Shown: positions 11,201 through 22,800 of the stretch, in pieces
Position numbering within the stretch: position 1 is the stretch's first letter
Layout of the letters: each line of letters starts with the position of its first letter
Origin: Anaeramoeba flamelloides
Lineage: Eukaryota > Metamonada > Anaeramoebidae
Direction of reading: 5' to 3'
DNA length: 64,000 nucleotides
Assembly (NCBI GenBank): GCA_027625915.1
Contig: JANTQA010000063.1
Location: 5,971,501 to 6,035,500, forward strand
Position numbers and translations under genes: made by a program
Notes under the pieces: generated by a model
What the model was told of the DNA's origin: nothing
The model's database searches: none
What the model saw: the letters and a program-made list of their open reading frames with translations, nothing else

Positions 11201-14200
11201 TGTGTGGTTAGGTTAAGTCATGTTTGTTTAAGGACTATTCATATTTTATGGTTTGTGAATAGTACTTTTACGAATCACAGCATATTTATTAACTTAAAAG
11301 AACGTTGAGTCAAGAAATCTTGTTAAAATTAAAATTTAGGTTTTTTAAAAAAATGTACTTTAAAAAACCATTTTTACAAATCAAATTCTGCATTTACCTT
11401 GAAAAGGTTCAAAAACCAACATTTCATTGTGCTTCCTGGGAATTTCCAAATTATTTTAAATCATCATATAGTTTACTCCAAGTGTATCAATATACTTGAA
11501 AATAAATTGAATAGATCGAGGTAGTAATATCAAAAATGGTAGATTTTGCCTTGTTTTGTTCGAAAATTCATTTAAGTTTTGATCAATAAAAGTGTTTATT
11601 TAAAAATTCTCAAAAAATCCTAAAAATTTGTTATATTTTTGGCTTTCCTTTATTTGGCATTCTTTTAAATCATTTTTACTTGGTTAAAGTATTGTATTTC
11701 AATCCCTTAGGGTATAAAATACGAAAAGATCTTACTGTGTAATCAGAACGAGTTTGTATTATTCGAAGATCTAATTATGAACAACTTTATTAATCCTTAT
11801 AAAGCTTTTTTATGCCTTGTAACTCACATAAACACTAAAAAAACAAAAAGAGAAGGAACCCAAACAACTTAAAAAATTGAATTCTGGAAAAATTAAAAAG
11901 TGTAATGAATGAAAAATAACTTTACTAATTTTTGAATTTGAAACAAGAAAAAAAAGTCGGTCTCATTTTCTTTTGTTTTTATACGTGTTATTTTTCTCGA
12001 GCAAAAATATTAAAAAAAAAATATAAAAAATGATGCTATATTTTTCAGATCTACATCACTTAATATATTTGATATGTTTTTACTTTTTAAAAAAATTTCT
12101 TTCAAACTAGAGACAATTATTTTTTTTTTGACTTTAAAAACGTGTTGAATTCTATCTACAAGAAGATTATTAAATTTAAATTTATTTCTTTAAAAATTGT
12201 TTTTAATTTTTAATACTGTTGCTTTCCAATTAATAAATAAACGATTTTTACTGTCATTTTAAAAAAGTGAGTCCTTTTTTTTTTTTTTTCGATTGCCAGA
12301 ATTAAAAATTTTTTATACTTTTTTGTTTTTAAGAAAGTGAGGACTTTTTTTTTTTATGGTTTTGTTTAGAATTAACACTTTTTTTAAGTTTTGTGTTTTA
12401 ATAAAACTTTTTTTGAAAAAAGTCCATTTCTTCCGACTCAAATATCTACCCGACATTTAAAGGTTTAGGCCTCACTTTTTTTAAAATAGAAAACTTCAAA
12501 AAAGTTTTAATTCTGAAAAAGTTCACTTGTTTTAAATTGGCAGTATATCAATTTGGAAAAACTTTACAAATTATAAGCTGAAAAAAAAACAAAGATCTTG
12601 ACAAAATCAATTAAGGGAGTAGTATTTTTTAAAAATATAATGAAATCTAGTCAAGATCTTGATAAAATTTTTTTTTTTATGATTTGTGTTTCGACTTATG
12701 AAATGGATGAGTTAACCTCATTTAAGGTTTACAATCCCTGAAACTGGAAAAAAGATTATCTTGTATTGGGTGTGCCAACTTGTTATTTTGGTTCTTAGCT
12801 GATCGATCCACAACAAAGTTTGGATCCTATAGGTGGTTGAAAAAGGCTATTTTTGTCATTTTTTTTTTTTTTTTTCCGAAATCCAGATTGATGAGTCTAA
12901 GATTAATTGATTGGAAGATATTTAATTAGTAATTGAGTTTTTTGTTTTCTGTGTTGAAATTTTTATTTACGCTTTGTATTATTTGATGCTTGTAAAAAAA
13001 TTTTTTTATATTTACTCCTAACTCTGTAAAAGGAAAATGATAATTTTAATTGACAACCCAAAAATTAACACTTTCAGTTCAATACCTCCCAATCAATTAA
13101 TCTTAGACTCATCAATCTGGATTTCGGAAAAAAAAAAAAAAAAATGACAAAAATAGCCTTTTTCAACTACCTATAGGATCCAAACTTTGTTGTGGATCGA
13201 TCAGCTAAGAACCAAAATAACAATTTGGCACACCCAATACAAGATAATCTTTTTTCCAGTTTCAGGGATTGTAAACCTTAAACAATTTATTAATTTGAGT
13301 CTCTTTTTTGAAATCCAAAATTCGCATGTTTCCAATATAAAACGAAAAAAAAGTAACCTATTATTTTTATTATAAATTAAGTTATATCTTGAAAATGACA
13401 AAACATATTTTTAGTTTTATGTTGGAAAGTCTTGATTTTGAAAGAAAACTTTTTGTTTGGTTATTCTTTTTAATGATTAATATTTCAATTCAAATCTTAG
13501 CCAATAAAACTAAGTTGAGGTATTGGTGGTTAAATAAATGAATATTTGATAGAAGTTTAACAAAAGTTTCTCAATTAAATTGAGATCTATTAATCAAAAA
13601 AAATTTTTTCTTTAATGATTCAAAAAAATTATTTTCTGGTTTTCACAAAATGAAAAAAAATTGCAAAAAATTTTCAATTTTGATTAATTTTTTTAACAAA
13701 TTGTTTGGTCTTTATTCACAAGAATCCTTATAACAATCCAAATCATTTTTGTCAAAAAAAAATAGAATTTGAATTTTTAGGATTAAAATTACTTAATTCC
13801 AATATATCTTGAATAAAATTTTATTTTGAAAAATCTAATTTTATCTTTTGAACAAAAAAAAAATTTATTGGTAAAATTTTTAAATGACTTTAAAACTTTA
13901 ATGATTATAACTATCCTTATGATAAAAAATACAATTATTTTCCAATCGGTTGAATATATCATTTTTTTTGGTTAACCAAAAGAATTATCTCAAAAAAGAA
14001 AAAAAATTTTGTATTAATACTCCTGGTAACAAATACTTGTTGTTGTATAATAATGATGGAAATGGTAATAAGTGGGGTAAAAAATTTTTATAATGTAAGA
14101 AATAAGATGAATTTAAAGGTTTTCTTTTTCAGAAAAAATGGAAAAAAAAAATTAATCTACTGAAAAAAATTTCATTTCTGAGGTTTCTTTGATAATCAGA

Positions 14201-15211
14201 ATTTTTTGACAATTGGCAGATACTTAAATTTGTAAGTAGAGAATATCACCAATAATATATTTTAAAATTTTGCCTTGTTGTTGAAGGCTGATCCCTTAAA
14301 AATGAAATTTTCGAAATTAAATTAAACTTTCTTATTGATTGTTGAGATAAAATTTTAGTTCGGAGAAATTGATTTTAACAGATCAATCAAAGTTAAACCC
14401 AAAGTATAAGAGAGTATTATATAAACAGTTATTGTATTGAATTACCGGTTTTGTCTTTAATCATTAATGTTTTTCTTTTATTAATAGATCCTGCTTTTCA
14501 TTTTCATTAAGGTTAACAATTAAAAAACTGTGTTCCACTTTTTTTACTCGGATTTTATTGAATCTTTGTAAAAATGGAATTTAGCAGGAACAAAAGAAGT
14601 TTGGAAAAATTTTTTTTTCAGTGTTTAATATTTAAGTAATGGCGAATTAACCGAACACTTTTGTTTAAGAAAGGACACAAAAGAATTTTTGAATTTGTTT
14701 TTCTTTCATCAGCAACGTGAATTTGTTAGTTTAAAATCCTTCCAACTAAAAACTGAAAATTAACACTTGCGAAATTATATTGTTTGAAGCTTGGTTTTAA
14801 ATAAAAAAAAAAGAGATCAAAGGTTGTTCAACAAATTGGTTTGTCTCAAAGACACAAAATAAAAAAGGGTTTTCTTTGTGAAAATGATTTATTTGTTAAA
14901 ATTGTGTGACAAATTAGTGAAAAGAAAAGAAAATAAAAAAAAAATACCTTCCACATCGTTATTAGCATAACAGAAACACAGATAGTCCTAAAAACGGCCT
15001 GAAATATACACTGTTGGTACTTTAATTGTTTTTTTTTTGTAACTTTGTCCTTCCAAATGCCAGCAACAGCAAAAACAACAAGACGCACCAAAAATAAGAA
15101 AAAAGTAATTACGGCAAAAGTAATGAAATCCTTTTGTCCAATTTTGAAATTACCATCGTCTTGTTTGTAATAGAAGATCATTTCAATGTAATTACGCAGA
15201 TCAAAGGTCAT
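5297..15211 (-). CDS. Ceramide-synthase-like TLC (Lag1) membrane protein, two exons
   Basis: Expected to N-acylate a sphingoid base in the endoplasmic reticulum. Exon 1 is 15211-14948 (88 codons) and ends AAG|gtattt. Exon 2 is 5992-5297, preceded by cttatag. Both joins are phase 0, giving 319 residues. Exon 1 carries two membrane segments. Exon 2 carries the Lag1 block LHHIVT (His151-His152), SYMGN and a following G. Further membrane spans follow, then the family's DARSENE tail motif (about 280-286) and a lysine-rich tail ending KKQK, a KKxx ER-retrieval signal. TRAM lacks the HH pair, so ceramide synthase fits better. Oddities: the usual HD-x2-D-x2-LE stretch reads NDAGVFLLYY, and the protein is shorter than the usual 380-420 residues. 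The 8,955-bp intron holds a Tc1/mariner copy and several repeats. The two-exon model is inferred from frame, order and family alignment. Confidence 0.78.
6262..6652 (+). repeat. Dispersed MITE-like repeat, family A, copy 2
   Basis: The same family as 28-402 and in the same orientation, inside the long intron of the ceramide-synthase-like gene. The end reads GAATTTTGGTGTGTCAAAA, and an internal inverted echo (AAATTTTTAACACACCAA) suggests a partly palindromic element. It is non-coding. Confidence 0.7.
7531..9048 (+). mobile_element. Tc1/mariner DNA transposon
   Basis: The ends form imperfect inverted repeats: TAAACTAATTTCAATAATAG then AGGGCCCA at 7531-7558, against the reverse complement of TGGGCCCCACTTTTTTGAAT then CTAGTTTA at about 9020-9048. 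The flanks offer TA, the usual target site of this superfamily. Inside is a broken transposase (7811-8830). It sits in the long intron of the ceramide-synthase-like gene, in antisense orientation to that gene. The 575-bp element at 49985-50559 has related termini. Confidence 0.85.
7811..8830 (+). pseudogene. Broken Tc1/mariner transposase (DDE)
   Basis: Homology begins after an acceptor at 7810 with the helix-turn-helix region (STGRKRKQNEETKI ... LSTTTIYNIRKELKF). The first catalytic Asp is in FTDEKWF (about 8120). The second is in LMQDGATSHTS (codon 8524-8526). The third, Glu, is in SPDLNPIEHLW (codon 8631-8633). The last two are 104 bases apart, consistent with DD34E plus a frameshift. The C-terminus (SMEKKIKIGNRIKRGNAL) ends near 8830. 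A probable intron occupies about 8187-8320 (gtatg plus poly(T), then ataatag). At least three frame changes lie in homopolymer runs, so the gene is inactive as assembled. No N-terminal first exon was identified. Confidence 0.85.
9049..12720. other. Middle of the long intron, no gene seen
   Basis: A/T-rich sequence inside the 9-kb intron of the ceramide-synthase-like gene. Open frames at 9506-9781 (-) and 11305-11499 (+) lack any recognisable motif. The stretch 11090-11250 is a little richer in G+C than its surroundings, but I could not assign it to an RNA or protein. Confidence 0.5.
12721..13281. repeat. Near-perfect long inverted repeat (194-bp arms, 174-bp loop)
   Basis: Arm 1 (12721-12914) and arm 2 (13089-13281) are reverse complements with about two mismatches over the length (for example GGTGGTTG against GGTAGTTG) and matching poly(T)/poly(A) tracts. 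Both contain the block GATCGATCC...GGATCCTATAGG. The loop is 12915-13088. The open frames at 13187-13375 and 13201-13401 are products of this symmetry. Such identity implies a recent inverted duplication or gene conversion. A transcript through it would form a long hairpin. Confidence 0.9.
13700..14066. repeat. Dispersed palindromic repeat, family D, copy 1
   Basis: The right end (CCTGGTAACAAATACTTGTT to ATGATGGAAATGGTAAT, about 14023-14066) matches, inverted, the left end of the repeat at 52690-53330. The inner block CACAAGAATCCTTATAACAA (13718) matches the other copy in the same orientation. That arrangement is expected if the full element is a palindrome. It is non-coding. Confidence 0.5.
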
Positions 15212-16820
15212 TTTGAAAAAGAATTAGAGATAAAAGATTGAAAAGAAAAAATGATTTGATATTTCCAACCTATTAACCAAACAAAACATTTTATTTGAAT
15301 TGTAGATTTCAGTGGTGCCTTTTAATTTTGTGAATGGGTTTTACCAAGTTTGTTTGTAGGTTAATAGAAATAAAATTTTTCAATTTGCTTTTTTTAAAAA
15401 AGGGGTGAAGTGTAATTTAATTCTCAGAGAAATGTGAGGAATTAAAGAGTGCCAAGAAGTTTTTGGTTATTGAAGGATTTGTTGTTTTACACTTTTTTTT
15501 TTTTGTCTTTTTTGTTGATCAAGAATAAATTTTACATTTTTTTGGTAAAAAAGTTAATATTTTTGTTTAATTCTAAAGTTTTTCAAATTCCATAATTGAT
15601 AAGAAAATAAAAATATACCCAATTTAGAAGTACAGTGGGGGTTTCTTCTTTCTTAATACAGATAAGTTTCAAAAACAGGTAAAATAACTTTTTGTTTTAC
15701 CTTTTTTATATTAAAGTTTCATTTCAACTTAATTAAACCAATTTTGAGAAAGAATATTTTGAAGACCAACCATTTTATTAAGTTTTGTAACACTTAAACC
15801 AATAAAATCCATGATTAATAACTTTTTAAAATCAAAACGAAGGAAATATTTTCAGACATTTATTTGAATTTATAAGTATTTCAGAAGACATTTGTTTAGA
15901 AAAAAATTATTTTTCATTTTTTGAATTTGTCAGTATCTTGACCCTTTTGGAAAAAATACAATCCAAATTCAACAGTTAAATATCAACAGATCTCATTCTT
16001 GAAATGAAATTTCTCTCTCACACAAGTTTAAAAATTTAACATCTGTCTTTTAGTGGTAAGTAAATGTATTTTTCATTTTGTTAAACAATTAGGCTTACAA
16101 AAATAAAAACATAGCACTTTTCAACACATACCCTAATTAATCTCAGATAAGGTCGACAAAAAATTTTTGTTTTAAAGGAACAATTTTTGATCGAAAGTAA
16201 AAAAAACTTTTTTTTTTTTTTTGGTTGTTGCGAGAATTGAAAAAAAAGATAGTTTGTATGATTGCCAAGATGTTTTTATGACTTATATACAGCCTGAGAG
16301 TATACAGTAAAAAGAAATAAGACTTTAATCATTTTGAAGTTAAAAAACAAGACAAAAACTAACGAACGATTACTTGGATTAAAATTTTAAATGGAAATAA
16401 TTTTGATCTTCATTTTCAATTTCCCACTACAAACAATGCAACTGTTTACAACCTACTTCTTTGACAACTCTTTTTTTTAATGAAACACATCGAAAAAGAA
16501 AGTGAAAATTCTTATCCATTTGGATTCCAAATAAAAGTATCATAAAAATCAGGTATTGTCTTGATTAATATAAAAGCCTTTCTCAGAAAATTCACCCTTT
16601 TGAATAAGTACTTGCATTTATAAAAAATAGAAACCCAAAATAGTATCAAAACCAATCTTTGATAAACTTCTTCCTTAGAATTTCAAAGCTTATCAAACAT
16701 TAAAAATAAATTATAATCAAGACCAAATAAGTTTTTTACACACAAGAGAGTGTTATCCAGAAAAATGAAATCATTTTTTCACAAAAGAAATTTATTATTC
16801 TATTTTTTTTTTTTTTTGTC
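15212..16820. promoter_or_regulatory. Divergent intergenic region between TLC and CH-RasGAP genes
   Basis: The start codons of the two genes face away from each other across 1.6 kb, so the promoters of both should lie here. I see no motif I can name. A fragment of a dispersed repeat (about 15745-15905) is related to 19310-19600 and 54930-55200, with the core GAATATTTTGAAG and AACACTTAAACCAATAAAAT. The rest is A/T-rich. Confidence 0.45.
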
Positions 16821-19800
16821 ATGAGCTTCCAATTAAGCAACCAACTGAAAAATAATCTTTTTAGTTTTGTTAATAATAGAAAAATTACTTTCTTAAAAGC
16901 ATCACAAGATGAAATTTTAACGAGGCTTGATCCGCTTGTTGTACTTGCAAGATGGGTTCAATTTTATTTATCACAAGCAGGAATCAATACACCTATCACA
17001 AACTTTAACAGTGATTTTCAAGTTTGTCAATTCTTTTTCAAAATAGTTTTCTTTTTCAATTAGAAGATCTCAAAATTTTTTCTTCTTTTTTTCAAAAACA
17101 AACACAAACAAAAAAAAAAAAATTAAAAATAAAAAAAATTTTTAGGATTGTTCACTTTTTTATTATTTAGTAACACAATTATTTCCTGAGGTCGATTGGA
17201 CAGCTGTTGGTGAATCCGATTCCCTTCAAAACAGAATTGAGTCGTTTATTAGCACAATTACAAACAAAACTCTTTATCGAGGCTTTGTTCCAAAAAAAGA
17301 AGATTTGCTTGAAGTAAAAAATAATTTTTTTCTTTATTTTTTTGCAAAATTTTAAAAAAAATTTTCTTTTTGTATTTTCAAAAAAACATAAAACACCTAA
17401 TAAAAAACAAAAAAAACAAAAAAACAAAAAGGGAAACCAAGAGGCAATTATCACTTTTTTAGTAAAATTGGCGACATATAGACCAGTTGTCGATCACAAA
17501 AGAATTAAGAAACAATTTAATACACAAAAAATTCAGGTTTGTTCTTCTTTTGTTTCTTTTTTTTTTTAACTTCTTTTCATAATTTTGAAAAAAAATCTAC
17601 CATATCAATTGGAAATAGTTAAACGACAACACAAATCAATTTTCAAAAAAGTGACAAAAAAAGTTTTTCGTCAAGTCCTAAAAATAGGTTTATTGTAATT
17701 TGTTGAATGTTTTTAAAGACACTTTTGCAAACTTTTTTGTTACACTTTCGAAAATGACTCTATTGAATTTTATTCAAAAAAGACTTGAATTGTCACTAAC
17801 GAAAATAGCAAATCACAAGATCTAAAAGATTTCATAAAAGGGAAATAGTCTTCGATTAAATCGTGGCCATAAACAACTAAAAAAAAAAAAAAAATATAAA
17901 AGGTTTCCAAATGTACTACTTTTGAAACAAAACAAATCGATTTCATAAGTGATTGGGAAAAAAAAAAAAAACTTTAAAATTAGCAAGTAATCTAAAACAA
18001 AAAAGAAATCAAAACAAAAAAGAATTTAAAATCCAAAGCAAACCAAACAAAATATCATTCTTTTTAAAAAAAATAAATCCCATTCTTTTCTTCTTTTTTC
18101 TGTTTTATATTTAAATTCGAAAAAAAAAAAAAAAAAAAAACAAAAAGGAATCCAAGACAATGGAAACTTCCAAAAACAATTCATTAGAGATCAAAAAAGA
18201 AGAGGAAGAAGAAGATCAAAATGGAGAAATTGAAGACTTTGAAGGAACAAAATTTTACAAAATCCAAATGAAATTAGAAAAAGAAGAAGAATCATTAAAA
18301 AACATAAACTTTGAATTTTTCCCAGACATTGATTTAATCTTGAAAGAAGAACAAACATTATCTTATCCAAGTATTACACAAATCATGGAGAATGCATACA
18401 ATGAAATTGATGAGTCCTATCTTGAAATACCATTTGAACAGGAAGAAGATCTAATAACAAAGATACGTAACCTTATTGACAACAATGAAAAGGCAAAAAA
18501 AGAAATCATTGGAATGGACGAAAAATTAAAAAATTTGGAATTTGCCGTTAAAAGTGAGCAACAAAAATTTGTCCAAAAAGAAGATGAGCAAAAAACAAAC
18601 GAAATTGAGAAAAGAGACATTGACTTGTCCAATTTCTGCGATCAATCAGATTTGTTTGTTCAAAATTTTTCCTTATTTACTGAAAAAATACCTATTTTGG
18701 GTAATAATATTGATGAGTGCTTTGATTTTAAAGGAAACCAATTCCTTGCCCTTGCTATTGCTTCTTTAAAAGTGTTTTCTACTGGGATCATATTTGTAAA
18801 TTCTTTTTTTTTTTTTTTATTATTTTTTTTTTTGAATTATTTCTTTACAAACAAATTTATTTTTATCAATTTCAACCAAAACCGTCAACTCAAAATAGCC
18901 AAAAAAATGGTATAATTTGGGATTTTTTTTATTATTTTTATTAGATTCTATATGTATTTCAGGATTAATTTTCATTAAAAAAGCATTTGAAGACATAAAA
19001 ACCATTTTCAATAAGTCAAAACCAAAATGCTTTAATGATTCATCATCAAACTGTGACAATTAAGGCGTTTAAACTATTTTTTTTTTGGGATAAAAGTTAA
19101 AATCGTTTATTTTTTTACTTTTTAGAAATGACTGTATATGTTTTAATATACCGAGACAATGTAGTTTATGAAAAAAAATTTTTTAATGAATACAAACACC
19201 TACATTCGATTGAAATACATTTTGACTCAACTCTTGATTCACTGCTTTGAGTTCAATAATCCTCCAGAATATTTATCTGAAAATTAGAAAAAATAAATAA
19301 CACTGAAATTGTTGTGAATCTTAATTATGATTAATCCTCAAAATGTTAAAAAAATTTTTCGTTCAATTTCCATTTTTGGAAATCTAATAACTTGGACTTT
19401 TAAAACAGCTCTTTACAAAGAATATTTTGAAAGATCAACTAATTTTTCTCAGTTTCATAAAATTTAAACCAATAAAATGCTTTATTTCGAGGCGAGGTAA
19501 AAAAATGGAAAATGAAGCAAAAATTTTTCAAACATTTATTTGAATTTATCGGTATTTTAATATGACATTTGAAAAAAAAGTTTTTTTTTATTTTTTTATT
19601 TACAAGAATGGAAATATTATTTGTTAACATAAAAATTATTTATTTATTTTTTTTATTATTGAAGAAGTATAAATTACACTCTAGTTGACCTTTTACTTAA
19701 ATCCTCTTTCAGAAATTTTAGAGTAAAATTATAGATTTCACGATTATTAATTAATGAAAATAATTTCAAACTGCTTTGGCTTAAATTTAATTCAGTAGGG

Positions 19801-22800
19801 TTTATTTCTTTTAATTTGTTTCGAAAAATTAATCTATTTTTTTTTATAGGAAAGAAAATAACCCATAAAAAATGATCAATATTTTCTCTAATTTCTTTCT
19901 GTTCGTATTTTAAACATCAAGAGGTAAAATTTATTTGAGTTTTTATTCATTATATAATAATATCTATTTAATCAATTAGTAAATGTCCCGAATTTTAGAA
20001 TTGTTGAGCTTGAAGGATAACTTAAATATCTTTGTGTTTTATAAATAATTTTTATATTTTATTATTGTGAAATATTTAAAAAATATTTATTTTTATTACA
20101 ACAGATTTATTTTTTCTTATAAAATCTGAATCTGGTTTAAAATTTGACAATAAATACCTGAAAATATTATAAATTTTGAACATTTAATAATAATAATTTA
20201 TTATTTAGATTGTATTCTGCAATTGTGATTATATTTTTATTTAACTAATAAATGGTAAAGTAATATCACATTTTATCAATATTTTTTCATATTCTATTAC
20301 TAAATTTCATACTACATTTAAAAAGATCTAAATTCAATTGTTTTTTTTTTTTTTTTTTGTGAATTTCACACCAAAATTTTTTATTCATTATTTTATTTCA
20401 ATACAACAATTTTAAATTTAACAACACAACCAATATGTTATCTTATCACTTGAATAATTATATATATATATCCATGACTTTCCAAAAAATTAAATTCAAT
20501 CAGATATACAAAAAATTATGTGTACTTTTAAAAAAAACGTGAGCGTATATTACCACTATTAAAACCCAGAAAAATATAATTACAGTATTCATTATGATTA
20601 AATTCTAATTTCCTATACTCTTTTAAAATCAAATTAGTTTTCAAATTAGATTAGATCTTAAACTTAATATTCTAAATGCAAAATACAATCATTTCTAAAT
20701 TATTTGTTATCGAAAAAATCCAAAATACAATCATTTCTAAATTATTTTTACCAGGATTCACAGTTTCAAAAAAAAGTATGTATCAACTTTTCAAAAAATT
20801 TTGATCAATTACTTTTTTGACCTTTCTTTTTTAATTAAGTGAAATTTGCTTATTTCAATATATTTGAACAACAATTAACTTCATATTTAACTCCACAGCA
20901 TTGAGCTTAATTTAAAGTAAATTTACAAAAAACTACAAATAAAAAATGAATTATTTTTTTTTTTTTTGTATTTTGACTACTTCATTAACTTAACATAGGT
21001 ATTAAATAAATAAAGTTTATTCAAAACAAAAATATTTCAAAAAGTTATTTAACAAAAAATCAAATCTTTCAAATACATAAATATGCTATCTTTGTACAGA
21101 TTTTGGTTGAATTTGATCAAAATAAATTTGTTTGTAAAGAAATAATTCAAAAAAATTAAAAAAAAAAAATAGTAAAATTAAATACAATTATTTTTTTTAA
21201 AAAACAACAACAATATTATTACTATATAGAATTCAACGTCAGCAGAAGAAAAATTGCTTGAATCCTTATTTGAATTATTAAAAAATCAAGGAATAGAAGG
21301 AGTCGACAATGAATTAAAAAATATCATTGGTTTCCGAATTGAATCAATTAAATGGGCCGATGTTGAAGGTATCATTACCTGCCGAGATTTTGTTATTACA
21401 ACATTAAAAGATTCAAAAAAAATTAATTATGATCAAAAACAAGCAGAACTTGGAATCAAGTAATTTTTTTTTTATTTTTTTGTTTTTTCTTTTTTATTTT
21501 AAAAAAAAACTGATGAGGAATTAGTGTTTTCAGAGAAAAAAATGGTTCAAATAAATCGAAAATAAACTATGGCAGTTTTGAAGTTATGATCAGTCGTTTT
21601 AAAAAATTGTGATCAAACATTTTTTTAATAAAGCAATATAAATATGTAAACTGAATTTTGTCAACTGTTGTTTATATATACTTTTGAATACTTCTTTGCA
21701 ACACCTATTTAAAATCATTCTAGTTTTGAAAATTTATTTAACTATTATTTGATAAAGATAATTAAAAATTTGTTTCACTTTTAAAAGTTGTCCTCTAAAA
21801 AAAAAAAAGAAAGCAAAAGAAAAAAATCATTTACAATATTTAATACAATTTTAGTATTATGATATTTTTAAAATAGATATTATAAAAAAAAAACACCAGC
21901 TTTTATGTTGAAATTTTACAACATCCAATATTTTAATATTTATATTTCATAAATATAAACCAATCTAATTAAATTATTTTTTCTTCATAATTCTCACTTC
22001 TCACTTCTAACTTCTAACTTTTCACTTCTCACTTTTCACTTCTCACTAATTTATTCTTTATTCTTTTTATTAATAATAAACAAATAGAAATATGTTTCAT
22101 TACTATTTATTTGTAAAATTATTTAAATTAAAATTGGCAGAGTATCTAATTAATGATGTCCTTTTACAAACAAATATAATTAAAATTGCTGATGGTTTGA
22201 TTGAAAGTATATTAGTAGCCCTTGTTGAAATATTTCATTCTTTCATGTTATGTTATATTGATTTTCCAAGTGTTACCCAATCTTTTGAATCTTTATTAAG
22301 AGCTTTTCAAGTTCAACAATGTGAACAAGTAAATTCTCTTTTTTTTTTTTTTTTTTTTTTTTATAAATGTATTCGATTTACAAAATTTCATCAAATACAC
22401 AAATGATCAAATCATAATATTATATATCTTTTGTGATGGGAATTTGAGATATCATAAAACATCAAGTTGGAAAAAATTATATTTATTTGCACTCTACAAT
22501 AACAAAAAAGCATATTGCCATCTCCTAAATAACATTTAATATATTTCTTGGTATTGTAATATTTTTACTATATCAGTTCAACTTTGTCAAAATCATCAGA
22601 AAAATATGAAAAAAAAATATTAAAATTTTGAAATTAATTTCTATTTTGTGTGATTTCTGTGGTTTTTATAATCCCAAAATGATTTTCTTTTAATTTTTTT
22701 TTAATAATTACATAATCAATTTCTATCAAAAAAAAAATCTATTTTTATTGATTGAATCTATCATCTGTAAATATAATTTTGAATCATGAAAATATTTCAA

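Noticed and set aside
18962-19062. A possible extra RasGAP exon (LIFIKKAFEDIKTIF...) after an AG at 18962
   Set aside because: It is out of phase with the exon ending at 18795 and hits a stop, whereas joining 18795 to 21230 is phase-consistent.
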